DNA from: Clostridium vincentii
GTDB lineage: Bacteria > Bacillota > Clostridia > Clostridiales > Clostridiaceae
DNA length: 39,409 nucleotides
Assembly (NCBI RefSeq): GCF_002995745.1
Contig: NZ_PVXQ01000033.1
Coordinates: forward strand, 1 to 39,409
Direction: 5' to 3'
The first letter of the stretch is position 1. Each line of letters opens with the position of its first letter. The notes below the pieces were generated by a model. That model was not told where the DNA came from. It made no database searches and saw nothing but the letters and a program-made list of their open reading frames with translations. Made by a program: the position numbers and the translations under genes. Shown piece after piece: positions 1-9,772 of the stretch.

Positions 1-61
1 AAATCCAACTCCATTCTTTTTATCTTAGCAATAAAATTATAATGGATAATTTATGTATTGG

Positions 62-91
62 GGAGATGTTTTTACATCTCCTTTATTTTTT
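62..91 (+). terminator. Intrinsic terminator of a gene to the left of the window
   Basis: An 8-bp perfect stem (GGAGATGT / ACATCTCC) with a 4-T loop is followed by a T-rich run on the plus strand. It probably ends a plus-strand transcript whose gene lies mostly or wholly before base 1. A short open frame ends at TAA 40-42, but it is too short to identify. Confidence 0.7.
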
Positions 92-197
92 TGCTACCTT
101 TGCCTACTAAAATTATACTCTAACTATAACAAACCTTAACTCATACTATCAATAGTCTTAAAATACAGAATAAAGTGGCTAAGACACGTTCCTCTTG

Positions 198-548
198 GGA
201 GAGTTGAAAGTTAATACCCAAGGGGCACCCCTTGTGGATACCTGGAAGGTGCCCCTTGCGTGGAATTGATAATTGAAAGTTGACACCCGAAGGGTGCCCC
301 TTATGGGGAATTGAAAGTTATGGATAAAATCCCCAGGAGAAAGTTCAATAAGCAAAATCATAGATTTTGATTTTTACTTTTTCCTACGGAATTTAAAAAC
401 ATATATTTTTCAAAAATTCCGGAGGAAAAGTGACAGTCCAAAAGTGATGCTCCAAATTTTATATTTGGATAGCAGAACTTTCCCCTATGGGCATTTTATA
501 TTTGGCGTGTGGAACTTTCTCCTCGGAGCTTCTAACCTTCAACTCTCC
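198..548. repeat. Gene-free repeat element with imperfect 16-bp terminal inverted repeats
   Basis: The ends are GGAGAGTTGAAAGTTA (198-213) and its near-perfect inverse at 533-548 (15 of 16 match). Inside are two direct copies of a ~34-bp unit starting TTGAAAGTT (204-238 and 273-306), a partial third copy at 311-322, and three GC-richer blocks of the form GTGCCCCTT..TGG. A second nested inverted pair, GGAGAAAGTTC at 332-342 against 517-527, and a stem around 376-433 (CTTTTTCCTACGGAATTT against AAATTCCGGAGGAAAAG) add structure. The short open frames crossing it have no ribosome-binding site and look fortuitous. It may be an intergenic repeat, a MITE-like remnant or a structured RNA; the sequence alone does not decide. 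Confidence 0.55.
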
Positions 549-568
549 ATACTTTCCTATACATTAAA

Positions 569-598
569 AAGAGTAGATATAATATTATATCTACTCTT
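569..598 (-). terminator. Intrinsic terminator of the ruvA-secDF operon
   Basis: A perfect 15-bp-arm palindrome (AAGAGTAGATATAAT and its complement) sits just past the secDF stop and is followed by a T-run on the minus strand. The trpA terminator (16505-16530) has nearly the same stem sequence. Confidence 0.85.
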
Positions 599-608
599 CG
601 CTTAAAAT

Positions 609-2735
609 TTATTTTACTTCTATAACCTTATGTTTCTTTTTCTTCTTAAGAATCACCCAAAATGGTGATGCAATAAATATTGATGAATACGCACCTGCAG
701 CTATACCTATAATTAATGGTGTAGCAAATTCTCTAACCGCTGGTACAAATATATTTACTGCCACTATTGTTACTAATGTTGTTAATGTTGTATTAATAGA
801 TCTTGTCATAGTTTGTGTCACACTAACATTTGCAATCTCTGTTTCACTTTTTCTTCTCATAGTTTTAGAATTTTCTCTAATCCTATCAAATATAACTATG
901 GTGTCATTAATTGAATATCCTATTATAGTTAATATTGCAGCAATAAATGGTGTATTTACCTGAATATTAAATATAGCATAGAAACTTAAAGTTAATAAAA
1001 TATCATGAAAAATTGCAATTAGTGCAGCTATTCCAAATTTCATTTCAAATCTTATAGCTATATATATTAACATTGCAATAAAAGCTACTCCTAATGATAT
1101 AATTGAATTCCTCTTCAAATCATTTCCAATGGAAGCTCCAATTTCATTTTGAGACACTAATGGGGTCTCTCCTAATTCGTAAGTTGACTTTAATTCATTT
1201 ACTAAGTCAGATACATTTTGACTATCCAGACTACCAGATTTAATTTGATACTGACTACCTTCTACGGTATTTGATACAAAATCATCTGTATATTTTTCAG
1301 CTATAGTATCTACTTCTTCTTTATTAAAATCTTCATTTAATTGAATTACTACTTGAGTTCCACCATTAAAATCAATCCCAACATTAAATCCTCTAAATAT
1401 CATAAAGCCTATTCCTATAATTATTACTATAGATGACATTACGAACCATATTTTAGTTTTTTCCATAAGCTTAAATACTTTAGTATTACCAATGGTTTTC
1501 TTTGCCCTAAAATGAGATAGTTTACTTAATAGTCCGATCTCAACAGCTTGATATATTAGGAATTTTGTAATAACTAATGCTGTAAACAAGCTTACTAATA
1601 TACCAATCATTAATGTTACTGCAAACCCTTTTACGGCTCCAGTTCCAAAGAAATATAGTACTAATGCGGCAATAATAGTTGTCACATTTGAATCTACTAT
1701 TGAAGATAATGCTTCTTCAAAACCCTTCTTAACAGCTGATTTAATTGATACTCCTTTTGCAAGTTCTTCCCGTGTTCGCTCAAAGATAAGAACATTAGCA
1801 TCAACTGCCATTCCTATTGTTAATAAGAAGGCGGCTATTCCAGGTAAAGTTAATGTAGCTCCTACTTCTCCAAATACAAATAGTGTTAATGTAATATATA
1901 AAGTTAATGCAATACTAGATATTAATCCAGGTATTTTATAAAATAATATCATAAATAAAAATATTAATCCTATTCCTAAAGCACCAGCTTTAACAGCACT
2001 TGGCATAGCTGTGGCTCCAAGCTGAGCTCCAACAGTTTGAACTGAAACTGCTTTAACAGTAACCGGAAGCGCCCCGGCATTAATTAGTCCCACTAAAGTC
2101 TTTGCCTCTTCAATAGATGTACTCCCTGATATTTTGGCATTACCTTCAGTAATAACAGAATTTACTGTTGGACTACTTAATACTTCATCATCCATATATA
2201 TTGAAATTTTTTGCCCTAAGTATTTCGCTGTAGCATCAGCGAATTTAGGTTGCCCTTCTGTATTCATCTCTAATGATACCTCTGAAACTCCAGTTTCTGA
2301 ATTAGAGATAACTGAGGCTTTTTCTATATCTGCTCCAGTTAAAAGAATCTCTCCATCTGGAGATTTAAAAGTTAACGTGCCTGTTTTACTTAAACTTTCA
2401 ACAATGCTTGCTGAATCGAATTGTCCTGGTATATCAACTCTTATTCTTTTATCCCCTTCTGTTGTAACAACAGTTTCCGATACTCCTATTTTATTAACTC
2501 GTAGCTCTAATTGTTTCTTAGTTTTATCCAAGTCCTCTTTAGTTATATCTTTGTCTTGGATTTCCATAGTTACAGAAACCCCACCCTGAAGGTCCAACCC
2601 TTTTGTAATTGCTTGATCAAAGGACTTAATTCTAAATCCACCAATTACCGCATCACTAAAGCCTAAGTAGGCAGTCGTAAATATAGCTATTACGCATATT
2701 ATAAATACTACGGCACTTTTTCTTTTCTTCTTCAT
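609..2735 (-). CDS. secDF: SecDF fusion, Sec translocon accessory subunit
   Basis: This 708-residue membrane protein joins SecD and SecF in one chain, as in Bacillus; many other bacteria encode them separately. The family uses the proton gradient to help pull exported proteins through SecYEG. Visible marks are an N-terminal membrane helix (about 9-29), the SecD LDLQGG motif (about 47-52), a large extracytoplasmic P1-like region, a SecD membrane block (about 250-400), a second start-like helix (about 430-448), the SecF GIDFNGG motif (about 453-459), and a final multi-helix block ending in a basic KKKKKHK tail. A GAGGAGG ribosome site precedes the ATG. It is last in the operon, behind yajC and a small membrane protein. 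Length and motifs are complete. Confidence 0.96.
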   Translation of the reverse strand: MKKKRKSAVVFIICVIAIFTTAYLGFSDAVIGGFRIKSFDQAITKGLDLQGGVSVTMEIQDKDITKEDLDKTKKQLELRVNKIGVSETVVTTEGDKRIRVDIPGQFDSASIVESLSKTGTLTFKSPDGEILLTGADIEKASVISNSETGVSEVSLEMNTEGQPKFADATAKYLGQKISIYMDDEVLSSPTVNSVITEGNAKISGSTSIEEAKTLVGLINAGALPVTVKAVSVQTVGAQLGATAMPSAVKAGALGIGLIFLFMILFYKIPGLISSIALTLYITLTLFVFGEVGATLTLPGIAAFLLTIGMAVDANVLIFERTREELAKGVSIKSAVKKGFEEALSSIVDSNVTTIIAALVLYFFGTGAVKGFAVTLMIGILVSLFTALVITKFLIYQAVEIGLLSKLSHFRAKKTIGNTKVFKLMEKTKIWFVMSSIVIIIGIGFMIFRGFNVGIDFNGGTQVVIQLNEDFNKEEVDTIAEKYTDDFVSNTVEGSQYQIKSGSLDSQNVSDLVNELKSTYELGETPLVSQNEIGASIGNDLKRNSIISLGVAFIAMLIYIAIRFEMKFGIAALIAIFHDILLTLSFYAIFNIQVNTPFIAAILTIIGYSINDTIVIFDRIRENSKTMRRKSETEIANVSVTQTMTRSINTTLTTLVTIVAVNIFVPAVREFATPLIIGIAAGAYSSIFIASPFWVILKKKKKHKVIEVK

Positions 2736-2813
2736 TTTTATCCTCCTCAGTACTATGTTCTATTTTTACAATATTTTTATTATATCACACACACTTTTTA
2801 GAATAAAGCAGTT

Positions 2814-3182
2814 TTACAAATTTACCCCTAATATTCCAGCTATTCCAGCTATAATTACATATTCAATTAATCCATATGCGATTCCCCCATTAAAGGACCA
2901 ATCACCACTAACTAAAGCTCCTACAACATATGCACCTAAGAAAAATAACACACCTACCAATGCTCCTGAAAGCCACCCCTTTTGTTCATTTCCTTTAGCC
3001 GTTGCAACACCGCCAACAACTAATGATCCAATTACTATGATTCTATACACAACGCTATATATACCCTTAGATATATCAAAATTAATCATAATAATAGATA
3101 GAATTAAAAGTAAGATACCACTTAGTATCATAGCTCCAATGGCCCCTTTAAAAATATTTTTTACAAATTTTCTTCTCTCCAA
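2814..3182 (-). CDS. TIGR04086-type small membrane protein
   Basis: A four-helix membrane protein of about 122 residues with a basic N-terminus (ERRKFVKN), found between yajC and secD in clostridia. The function is not known; the position suggests a link to membrane-protein export. A GTG at 3191 is in frame but overlaps the ribosome-binding sequence AGGAGG. The TTG at 3182 lies 8 bases beyond that sequence and is the better start, giving MERRKFVKN. The ribosome site is itself the 3' arm of a strong hairpin (see 3191-3225), so translation or read-through from yajC may be limited. Family identity is from overall appearance and context. Confidence 0.8.
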   Translation of the reverse strand: MERRKFVKNIFKGAIGAMILSGILLLILSIIMINFDISKGIYSVVYRIIVIGSLVVGGVATAKGNEQKGWLSGALVGVLFFLGAYVVGALVSGDWSFNGGIAYGLIEYVIIAGIAGILGVNL

Positions 3183-3225
3183 AAAAAACACCTCCTAATA
3201 CTTCATCTTATGATGTATTAGGAGG
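3181..3225 (-). promoter_or_regulatory. Terminator-like hairpin that includes the ribosome site of the downstream gene
   Basis: On the minus strand an 11-bp perfect stem (CCTCCTAATAC / GTATTAGGAGG), extended by 4 more pairs after one mismatch, is followed within 2 bases by eight Ts. It therefore looks like an intrinsic terminator. Its 3' arm ends in AGGAGG, the ribosome-binding sequence for the TTG start at 3182. The hairpin could both reduce transcription into the small membrane gene and secDF and hide their ribosome site. Regulation is inferred; the pairing is seen. Confidence 0.7.
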
Positions 3226-3232
3226 CACTATT

Positions 3233-3502
3233 CTATTCTTGCTTGTATATTTTACTCGCTATTGAACTTTTAGCAAATTTTATTCTTACATTATTAGGTC
3301 CTGACTCTAAAATCATTTCCTCGACTTCAAGGCTAACGATTTTACCAATTACTCCACCTCTTGTTATAATCTCATCATTTAACTGAAGTCCTTCTAACAT
3401 AGCAGCGTACTGTTTCTTCCTTTTCTTTTCTGGTAATAACAATAATAAATAAAATACCACTACTATTGCTAACATAGGTCCTACTTGTACTAATATATCC
3501 AT
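3233..3502 (-). CDS. yajC: YajC, Sec translocon accessory protein
   Basis: An 89-residue protein with one N-terminal membrane helix (about 8-24, rich in V, L, F), a basic stretch (PEKKRKKQ), then a small cytoplasmic domain containing DEIITRGGVIGKIV, the family hallmark. YajC associates with SecDF. It lies between tgt and the TIGR04086-type gene, about 75 bases after the tgt start-side neighbour, with an AAAGGGG ribosome site. Length is normal. Confidence 0.95.
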   Translation of the reverse strand: MDILVQVGPMLAIVVVFYLLLLLPEKKRKKQYAAMLEGLQLNDEIITRGGVIGKIVSLEVEEMILESGPNNVRIKFAKSSIASKIYKQE

Positions 3503-3577
3503 TTTTATTTCCCCTTTCGTTTTTTAATGTATGAATAATATTTATTCATTTTTTCTAGTTATATATTATTAGCCTAG

Positions 3578-4717
3578 TTATGCATTTAAATTCCATTGTT
3601 TAAGTTTTTCTTCCTTAAACTCCTTAAAATATCCGCCATCTAGTGCATCTCTAATATCTGCCATAAGTTTATTATAAAAATATAGATTGTGAAGAACACA
3701 TAATCTCAATGCAAGAAGCTCTTTAGCCTTAAATAAATGCCTAATATAGGCCCTTGTGTAGCTTTTGCAAGCTGGACATTGGCATCCCTCATCTATAGGT
3801 TTACTATCTAATTGGAATTTAGCATTAAGCAAATTAATTTTACCGTTTTTTGTGAAAACACTACCATGTCTCCCATTTCTTGCTGGAAGTACACAATCAA
3901 AAAAGTCTATGCCTCTGTCTACAGCCTCTAATATATTCTCTGGAGTTCCAACCCCCATTAAGTATATAGGTTTATCCTCTGGAAGATACGGAACAACAGC
4001 ATCTATAACTCGATACATATCCTCATGGCTTTCTCCTACGGCAAGACCACCTATGGCATAGCCATCTAGATCCATTTTTGTTATGGTTTTAGCATGTTCT
4101 ATTCTTATATCATCATAAACTCCACCTTGGTTAATCCCAAAAAGCATTTGTTCCTTATTAATTGTACTAGGTAGAAGATTTAATCTATCTATTTCTATTT
4201 TACATCTTTCAAGCCATCTAGTTGTTCTATCTACTGATCTTTCAACATATTCTCGTGTTGAAGGATTTGAGACACATTCATCAAAGGCCATAGCAATAGT
4301 TGAAGCTAAATGACTTTGTATTTGCATTGACTCTTCCGGTCCCATAAAGATCTTACTTCCATCTATATGAGAATTAAAATAAACCCCTTCTTCTTTAATC
4401 TTTCTCATTTTAGCCAAAGAAAACACTTGAAATCCACCAGAATCTGTAAGTATAGGTTTATCCCAATTCATGAAACTATGTAATCCGCCCATTTTATAGA
4501 TAACTTCATCTGATGGTCTTAAATGCAGGTGATATGTATTTGAAAGTTCTACTTGGCATCCTATTTCTTTTAAATCCATTGATGAAACCGCACCCTTAAT
4601 AGCTGCTAAAGTTCCAACATTCATAAATACTGGTGTTTCAATAGTTCCATGAGGCGTTACAAATCTACCACGTCTTGCTTTTCCCTCTTTTTTTAGTAAT
4701 GTATATCTTTTAGACAA
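3578..4717 (-). CDS. tgt: tRNA-guanine transglycosylase (queuine tRNA-ribosyltransferase)
   Basis: The enzyme exchanges guanine-34 in GUN-anticodon tRNAs for the queuosine precursor preQ1. Visible motifs are SNTYHLHLRPSDE, LTDSGGFQVFSL with the substrate-binding Asp, DFFDCVLPARNGRHG with the nucleophilic Asp, and a C-terminal zinc site of CxCxxC plus a later His (CQCPAC...LHNL). A GTG at 4726 overlaps the AAGGAG sequence, so the TTG at 4717, 8 bases past it, is the likely start (MSKRYTLLKKEGKARRG, 379 residues, family-typical). It follows queA, the next enzyme of the same pathway, by a few bases. Confidence 0.96.
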   Translation of the reverse strand: MSKRYTLLKKEGKARRGRFVTPHGTIETPVFMNVGTLAAIKGAVSSMDLKEIGCQVELSNTYHLHLRPSDEVIYKMGGLHSFMNWDKPILTDSGGFQVFSLAKMRKIKEEGVYFNSHIDGSKIFMGPEESMQIQSHLASTIAMAFDECVSNPSTREYVERSVDRTTRWLERCKIEIDRLNLLPSTINKEQMLFGINQGGVYDDIRIEHAKTITKMDLDGYAIGGLAVGESHEDMYRVIDAVVPYLPEDKPIYLMGVGTPENILEAVDRGIDFFDCVLPARNGRHGSVFTKNGKINLLNAKFQLDSKPIDEGCQCPACKSYTRAYIRHLFKAKELLALRLCVLHNLYFYNKLMADIRDALDGGYFKEFKEEKLKQWNLNA

Positions 4718-4732
4718 TACTTTCACTCCTTA

Positions 4733-5758
4733 TTACTTTATAAACATTGCATCTCCAAAGGAGAAGAATCTATATTTTTCTTTAACTGCCTCGTCATAAG
4801 CATGCATTACGTACTCCCTTGTTGCAAGGGTCGATACAAGCATAATAAGAGTTGATTCAGGCAAGTGGAAATTAGTTATTAATTTATCTATCACCTTAAA
4901 TTTATATCCTGGATAGATAAATATATTAGTCCACCCGCTTTGTTCACGAACTATACCATTTTCATCTCCGATAGTTTCAAGGGTTCTAGTTGATGTAGTT
5001 CCAACAGAAATAATTTTATTTCCTCTTTTTTTAGTCTCATTTATAATATCCGCACTATCTTGAGATAACATATAAAATTCTGAGTGCATATCATGATCTT
5101 CTATAATTGCGACCTTAACAGGTCTAAAAGTTCCAAGACCTACATGTAGAGTTACATAAACTATATTTATACCCTTAGCTTCAATTTTATCCATTAATTC
5201 CTTTGTAAAATGTAATCCTGCTGTTGGTGCTGCCGCTGAACCTTTTTCCTTTGAATAAACCGTTTGATATCTTTCTTGCTCCTCAAGTCTTTCATGAATA
5301 TAGGGTGGAAGTGGCATTTCTCCTAACTCATCTAGAACTTGTTCGAAAATTCCTTCATAATATAATTCAATAATTCTATTTCCATTTTCCAGAACTTCAA
5401 TTACTTCAGCCTTAAGCTTTCCATCTCCAAAGGTAAATTTTTTTCCTACCTTTGCACTTCTACCTGGTTTTGCTAGAGCTTCCCAGGTGTCTCCTTCAAT
5501 TTTCTTAAGCAAAAGAAATTCAATTTTACCTCCAGTGATTTCCTTTTGACCTATTAACCGTGCAGGCATAACCCTAGTATTATTAAGTACTAAAGTATCC
5601 CCAGTCTTAAGATAATCTATTATATCATAAAATTTCTCATGTTGAATCTCACCTGTTTTTTTATCTAAAACCATTAATCTCGATTCATCTCTTTTTTCTA
5701 GAGGATGCTGAGCTATTAATCCCTCTGGAAGATTAAAATTAAAATCACTTACATTCAT
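4733..5758 (-). CDS. queA: S-adenosylmethionine:tRNA ribosyltransferase-isomerase
   Basis: QueA transfers and rearranges the ribosyl group of SAM onto preQ1-modified tRNA to make epoxyqueuosine. The 341-residue length fits the family. Conserved stretches include [27 protein letters not shown] at the N-terminus (quoted in part), [26 protein letters not shown] and [15 protein letters not shown]. An AGGAG site lies about 12 bases before the ATG, inside the end of ruvB's 3' region. It is co-transcribed with ruvB upstream and tgt downstream. Confidence 0.97.
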   Translation of the reverse strand: MNVSDFNFNLPEGLIAQHPLEKRDESRLMVLDKKTGEIQHEKFYDIIDYLKTGDTLVLNNTRVMPARLIGQKEITGGKIEFLLLKKIEGDTWEALAKPGRSAKVGKKFTFGDGKLKAEVIEVLENGNRIIELYYEGIFEQVLDELGEMPLPPYIHERLEEQERYQTVYSKEKGSAAAPTAGLHFTKELMDKIEAKGINIVYVTLHVGLGTFRPVKVAIIEDHDMHSEFYMLSQDSADIINETKKRGNKIISVGTTSTRTLETIGDENGIVREQSGWTNIFIYPGYKFKVIDKLITNFHLPESTLIMLVSTLATREYVMHAYDEAVKEKYRFFSFGDAMFIK

Positions 5759-5773
5759 TAAAATTCACTTCTC

Positions 5774-6808
5774 CTAATCATTAAAAAAATTATTTTGTTC
5801 TTCTTTAGTCTTACTTTTTCCCATTTCTCTACCCAGATGTTTATAAGACTTTTCTGTAGCAACCCGTCCCCTTGGTGTTCTTATAATAAATCCTTTTTGA
5901 AGGAGATAAGGTTCATACACATCCTCTAAAGTTCCAAGTTCCTCACCTATAAAATATGATAAAGTATCAATTCCTACAGGGCCTCCATTAAAAGTGTCTA
6001 TTATGGCCTCTAAAATTTTATTATCGACTCTATCAAAACCTTGATCATCAACCTCTAACATTTCAAGTCCTGCTTTTGCTTCCTTCAAGCTAATTAATTT
6101 ATCAGAATAAACCTCTGCATAATCACGAACTCTCTTTAATAATCTATTGGCTATTCTAGGTGTTCCTCTAGATCTTCTAGCAATTTCCATTGCTCCTTCT
6201 TTAGTTATATGACATCCAAGGACAAGTGCACTTCTTATAACTATTTCCATAAGTTGATCTACAGTATAATACTCCATAGCACACAATACACCAAATCTAT
6301 CCCTTAAAGGAGCTGTGAGCATTCCGATTCTAGTTGTAGCACCTATTAATGTAAATGCCGGCAAATCCAATCTTATAGATTTTGCTGCTGCCCCTTTACC
6401 TATTACTATGTCTAATGCATAATCCTCCATTGCAGGATAAAGAATTTCCTCTACACTTCTATTTAACCTATGAATTTCATCAATAAATAAAACATCATTA
6501 GTTTTTAAAGAAGTTAATATAGCTGCCAAGTCTCCAGCCCTTTCAATAGCAGGTCCAGAAGTTACTTTTAAATCTCCATCCATTTCATTTGCAATAATAT
6601 TAGCTAAGGTAGTCTTACCAAGTCCTGGAGGTCCATATAAAAGAACATGATCTAAGGGTTCCCCTCTTCTTTGAGCAGCCTGAATAAAAATATTCAATCT
6701 CTCTTTAACCTTATCTTGACCTATATATTCACTTGTCTTTTGTGGTCTTAAGCTTAATTGTCCAGTCTGTTCATCCTCAAGTTCCTTAGATGTTATAATT
6801 CTCTCCAT
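5774..6808 (-). CDS. ruvB: Holliday junction branch-migration helicase RuvB
   Basis: An AAA+ motor of 344 residues that drives branch migration with RuvA. Walker A is GPPGLGKTT (about 59-67), Walker B is LFIDEIHR (about 106-113), and the sensor/arginine-finger region includes [18 protein letters not shown]. The C-terminal winged helix carries [17 protein letters not shown] and [20 protein letters not shown] site lies 5 bases before the ATG. It follows ruvA by 12 bases. ruvC is not adjacent. Confidence 0.98.
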   Translation of the reverse strand: MERIITSKELEDEQTGQLSLRPQKTSEYIGQDKVKERLNIFIQAAQRRGEPLDHVLLYGPPGLGKTTLANIIANEMDGDLKVTSGPAIERAGDLAAILTSLKTNDVLFIDEIHRLNRSVEEILYPAMEDYALDIVIGKGAAAKSIRLDLPAFTLIGATTRIGMLTAPLRDRFGVLCAMEYYTVDQLMEIVIRSALVLGCHITKEGAMEIARRSRGTPRIANRLLKRVRDYAEVYSDKLISLKEAKAGLEMLEVDDQGFDRVDNKILEAIIDTFNGGPVGIDTLSYFIGEELGTLEDVYEPYLLQKGFIIRTPRGRVATEKSYKHLGREMGKSKTKEEQNNFFND

Positions 6809-6820
6809 ATTTTCCCCTCC

Positions 6821-7429
6821 TTAGCCCATTAATACCTTTAAACAACTTTTTATTATATTCTCTACAGTATCTTCTTTATTAACTTGCTTTAAAGCAATCT
6901 CAGCTTCTTTTTCGCTATATCCAAGTGATAGCAAAGCCCCTAAAGCTTCATTTACAGCTGTAACATATTTATTATCTCTAGAATCATCAATTGTTCCATC
7001 TTCATTTTGGGTTATAACCATATCTTCCTTCTTAAGTTTATCCTTAAGCTCTAATATAATTCTTGCTGCAGTTTTCTTCCCAATTCCAGGAGCTCTACAA
7101 ATATGCTTCTCATCTTCCATTATTATGGCATACTTTAAATTATTTACTCTGCTTATTGATAACAAGGAAAGAGCTGCCTTTGCACCAACACCATTAATAC
7201 TAATTAAGACTTTAAACATTTCTAGTTCTTCCTTAGAATCAAAGCCATAAAGTCCAATAAAATCTTCACGTACAATTTGCTCTATATAAAGCATAACCTC
7301 TTCGCCACTTTTGGGCATAGAGGACATAGTTCCTCCAGAGGTAAAAATCTTATATCCTAATCCACTATTTTCTACTATTATATAGTCCTTATTTATTCCT
7401 ATATATTTTCCTTTAATATATTCGTACAT
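6821..7429 (-). CDS. ruvA: Holliday junction DNA helicase subunit RuvA
   Basis: RuvA binds four-way DNA junctions and loads RuvB. The protein starts MYEYIKGKYIG, the usual family opening, and carries two helix-hairpin-helix stretches (FKVLISINGVGAKAAL and CRAPGIGKKTAARIILEL) and a C-terminal UBA-like domain III (about 150-202). A TTG further upstream (7444) is in frame, but GGAGG lies inside that extension and 8 bases before the ATG at 7429, so 7429 is chosen (202 residues). It is the first gene of the ruv-que-sec operon. A TATAAT-like -10 box occurs at 7481-7486 with no clear -35. Confidence 0.96.
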   Translation of the reverse strand: MYEYIKGKYIGINKDYIIVENSGLGYKIFTSGGTMSSMPKSGEEVMLYIEQIVREDFIGLYGFDSKEELEMFKVLISINGVGAKAALSLLSISRVNNLKYAIIMEDEKHICRAPGIGKKTAARIILELKDKLKKEDMVITQNEDGTIDDSRDNKYVTAVNEALGALLSLGYSEKEAEIALKQVNKEDTVENIIKSCLKVLMG

Positions 7430-7524
7430 TTCATCGTCCTCCAAATTGAAAAATGTGAAAGTATGTTCCCATTAATCCTTATTATACTTTATCATTTAAC
7501 AATTAATCTTTCAAGCATAAAAAA

Positions 7525-7541
7525 AAGTGGCTAAGCCACTT
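7525..7541 (-). terminator. Intrinsic terminator of the ABC exporter operon
   Basis: A stem AAGTGGC / GCCACTT with a 3-base loop is followed on the minus strand by a run of Ts. It separates the exporter operon from the ruvA promoter region. Confidence 0.85.
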
Positions 7542-7568
7542 CTTTAATATAGAATGTAAAATTTTTAT

Positions 7569-8636
7569 TTACTCAAACCTTCTAACCTTAAAGGTTCCTG
7601 CTGTAAATAGCACTACTCCAAATAATATAACTATTCCTGCTAAATATATATTGCCTGTGGTTAAAGATTCAATAGCCCAATACTGAGGAGTAAACTTAGA
7701 AAATAGCCTTACAGCACTAGGTAAAAACTCATAGGGTGCAAAACTTCCTCCTACAAAACAAGTTATCCATGCAATAACTTGTATAATAACTGTTATCATA
7801 CTTTCATTTTTACAAATCCTTGCTACAAATATTCCAAGACTTAAAGCAACAAATACCATAGCTACTATATTAATAACATATAATGGCCAGTTCTCTAAAG
7901 TAGATGATCCTCTAACGGCTGCTTGTATTACAAACACACTAGAAAATGCTACAGAATATAATGTGAATAATGCTATTAATATTGCCCCTATTATTGTGCT
8001 AGGCCTATTTGCTGTTGAAAAACTTCGCTCTAATATATTTTCCTTATTCATCATAAATAACTGTGTAGCCACACCTATGGAACTAAAGAAAATAAAGCTT
8101 ATTAGAACGCTTAATATAGTTCTATCAGTACTTTTCCCATTCTCTCTTCCTGTTAGTACAATTTCTAAATTATCCTCACTTAATTCTTCTAAACTAACTT
8201 TAACACCACTATTCTTAAGTTCATTACTTAAAATCATTTTATTGATTAACTTATTGCTATTGAACTCAAAAGTGCCTGTGGTAAAGCCACTTTCTAATCT
8301 ATGAACCATAATTTTAGGTTTTTCTCCCCTTAAAATAAGCTCTGAAAAGTTATCTGGTATCTCATAACATTGAGAACTGATTTTTTTATTTACTTTTTTA
8401 AGAGCATCTTCTTTATCATATATTTTAATGTTATTACTCTTATTAAGTTCTTTTATATACTCTAGGTTTAATTCTCCTTTATCACTGTTAATAAGAATAT
8501 TGGTTTCTCCCACACCCTTATCCATAAACCCTAATGCTAGAGTGATAATTAATGGAATTAAAAATGTCATAACAATAAATATTTTATTACTAACTATTCT
8601 TTTCAAATTACTTTTTATAATTATTAATTTTCCCAT
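7569..8636 (-). CDS. ABC-2 type exporter permease (second of pair, LnrN-like position)
   Basis: A 355-residue membrane protein with the ABC-2 layout: a first membrane helix (about 18-36), an extracytoplasmic loop of about 130 residues, then five or six helices from about 178 to 345. Conserved flavour includes LFMMNKENILERSFSTANRPSTIIGA and CFVGGSFAPYEFLPSAVR. It is separated from the preceding permease by one base and ends the operon before a terminator. Together with the other permease and the ATPase it should form a heterodimeric exporter, possibly for membrane-active antibiotics. The substrate is not shown by sequence. Confidence 0.88.
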   Translation of the reverse strand: MGKLIIIKSNLKRIVSNKIFIVMTFLIPLIITLALGFMDKGVGETNILINSDKGELNLEYIKELNKSNNIKIYDKEDALKKVNKKISSQCYEIPDNFSELILRGEKPKIMVHRLESGFTTGTFEFNSNKLINKMILSNELKNSGVKVSLEELSEDNLEIVLTGRENGKSTDRTILSVLISFIFFSSIGVATQLFMMNKENILERSFSTANRPSTIIGAILIALFTLYSVAFSSVFVIQAAVRGSSTLENWPLYVINIVAMVFVALSLGIFVARICKNESMITVIIQVIAWITCFVGGSFAPYEFLPSAVRLFSKFTPQYWAIESLTTGNIYLAGIVILFGVVLFTAGTFKVRRFE

Positions 8637-8637
8637 T

Positions 8638-9771
8638 TTATCTCTCCCACCTCACTTTAACTTTCACCATGCTTAATATTATAAATACTAATGAAATTAT
8701 AATCATTGGAATTATATATATTAATGTTTCCTTTAAACTATTAGAAATAGCTAAACTTTTATATGCATTTAAAATTAATGTGTTAGGAGAAATATTACCC
8801 AATACCTTTAAAAAAGGTGATTCTATAGAATCTATATTGTAAAATGCACCTCCTGCTACTGCGGATAAAACTATGAAAAATCCAATTATTGTATTTACCA
8901 TCATCTTATTTTTAATAAAAGCTATAACTAGAGTTGAAATAGCTCCTTGTAATATGCTTTGGATAATAACAATAAATATAACGCCACCAAAATTTTCTCT
9001 AAAACTCAACCCCATAGCTATATTAACAAGTACATATATAATATTTATAATAAATGCCACTATAGTTGAAGAAAGTAAAAATCCAATAATATACTCCTCA
9101 TTGCTTATAGGTGCTGCAAATGTCCTTCTTACAACCCCCTGCTGTTTTTCATCAAAAAACTTATTGGAAAGGACAATAATTAACATTATAGCCGTGAAAC
9201 TAAATGTTGAAATTCCATAATACTCTTTTGAATCTAAAGTCTTATACCCACTTAGCTTTTTCTCTTCTATTGAGGATTGCTTTTGATTTTCATTAAGCTT
9301 TTGCAATATATTTCCCATTATCATTCCTTTTTCTTCTTGGCTAAATTCACCTTTCTCTACATTCCTATATATTGCTTTAACTTGTTGAACATCGCTATTG
9401 AAACTTTTAAAGAAACTTGATAATATATTTATTTTTTCAGATGTTGCCTTAATATTGTTTATTTCTATATTTTGAAAATCATCACTAATTGTTACTTCAC
9501 ACTCATAATTTTCTCCATCTACATCTATAAAGCTTTTTACACCCTCGTCTTCAAGAACATGATCTAATATTTCACCTATTTCCGAGGTGTTATTATATCT
9601 TAAATCTACTCTAATTGGATCTATAGAAGCTTGACCATCAAAGGACTCTCCAAGCATCATTCCATAAATCAAAGCCATAATTAATGGTAATATTATAAAT
9701 GATATTAACACACCTTTTTCTTGTTTAAATAAGGAAATAATATTTTTTCTAATTTGAGGAATAATATTCAT
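8638..9771 (-). CDS. ABC-2 type exporter permease (first of pair, LnrM-like position)
   Basis: 377 residues with one N-terminal helix (about 20-40), a long outer loop (about 45-185), and a membrane block from about 190 to 370. The motif FDEKQQGVVRRTFAAPISNEEYI after the second helix is typical of ABC-2 permeases that take part in drug or peptide export. An AAGGAGG site lies just before the ATG, which follows the ATPase stop by one base, so translation is probably coupled. It is paralogous in layout to the next permease. Confidence 0.9.
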   Translation of the reverse strand: MNIIPQIRKNIISLFKQEKGVLISFIILPLIMALIYGMMLGESFDGQASIDPIRVDLRYNNTSEIGEILDHVLEDEGVKSFIDVDGENYECEVTISDDFQNIEINNIKATSEKINILSSFFKSFNSDVQQVKAIYRNVEKGEFSQEEKGMIMGNILQKLNENQKQSSIEEKKLSGYKTLDSKEYYGISTFSFTAIMLIIVLSNKFFDEKQQGVVRRTFAAPISNEEYIIGFLLSSTIVAFIINIIYVLVNIAMGLSFRENFGGVIFIVIIQSILQGAISTLVIAFIKNKMMVNTIIGFFIVLSAVAGGAFYNIDSIESPFLKVLGNISPNTLILNAYKSLAISNSLKETLIYIIPMIIISLVFIILSMVKVKVRWER

Positions 9772-9772
9772 T

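Noticed and set aside
179..361. A 60-codon minus-strand open frame in the repeat element
   Set aside because: Repetitive translation, no ribosome site, and no resemblance to a protein family.
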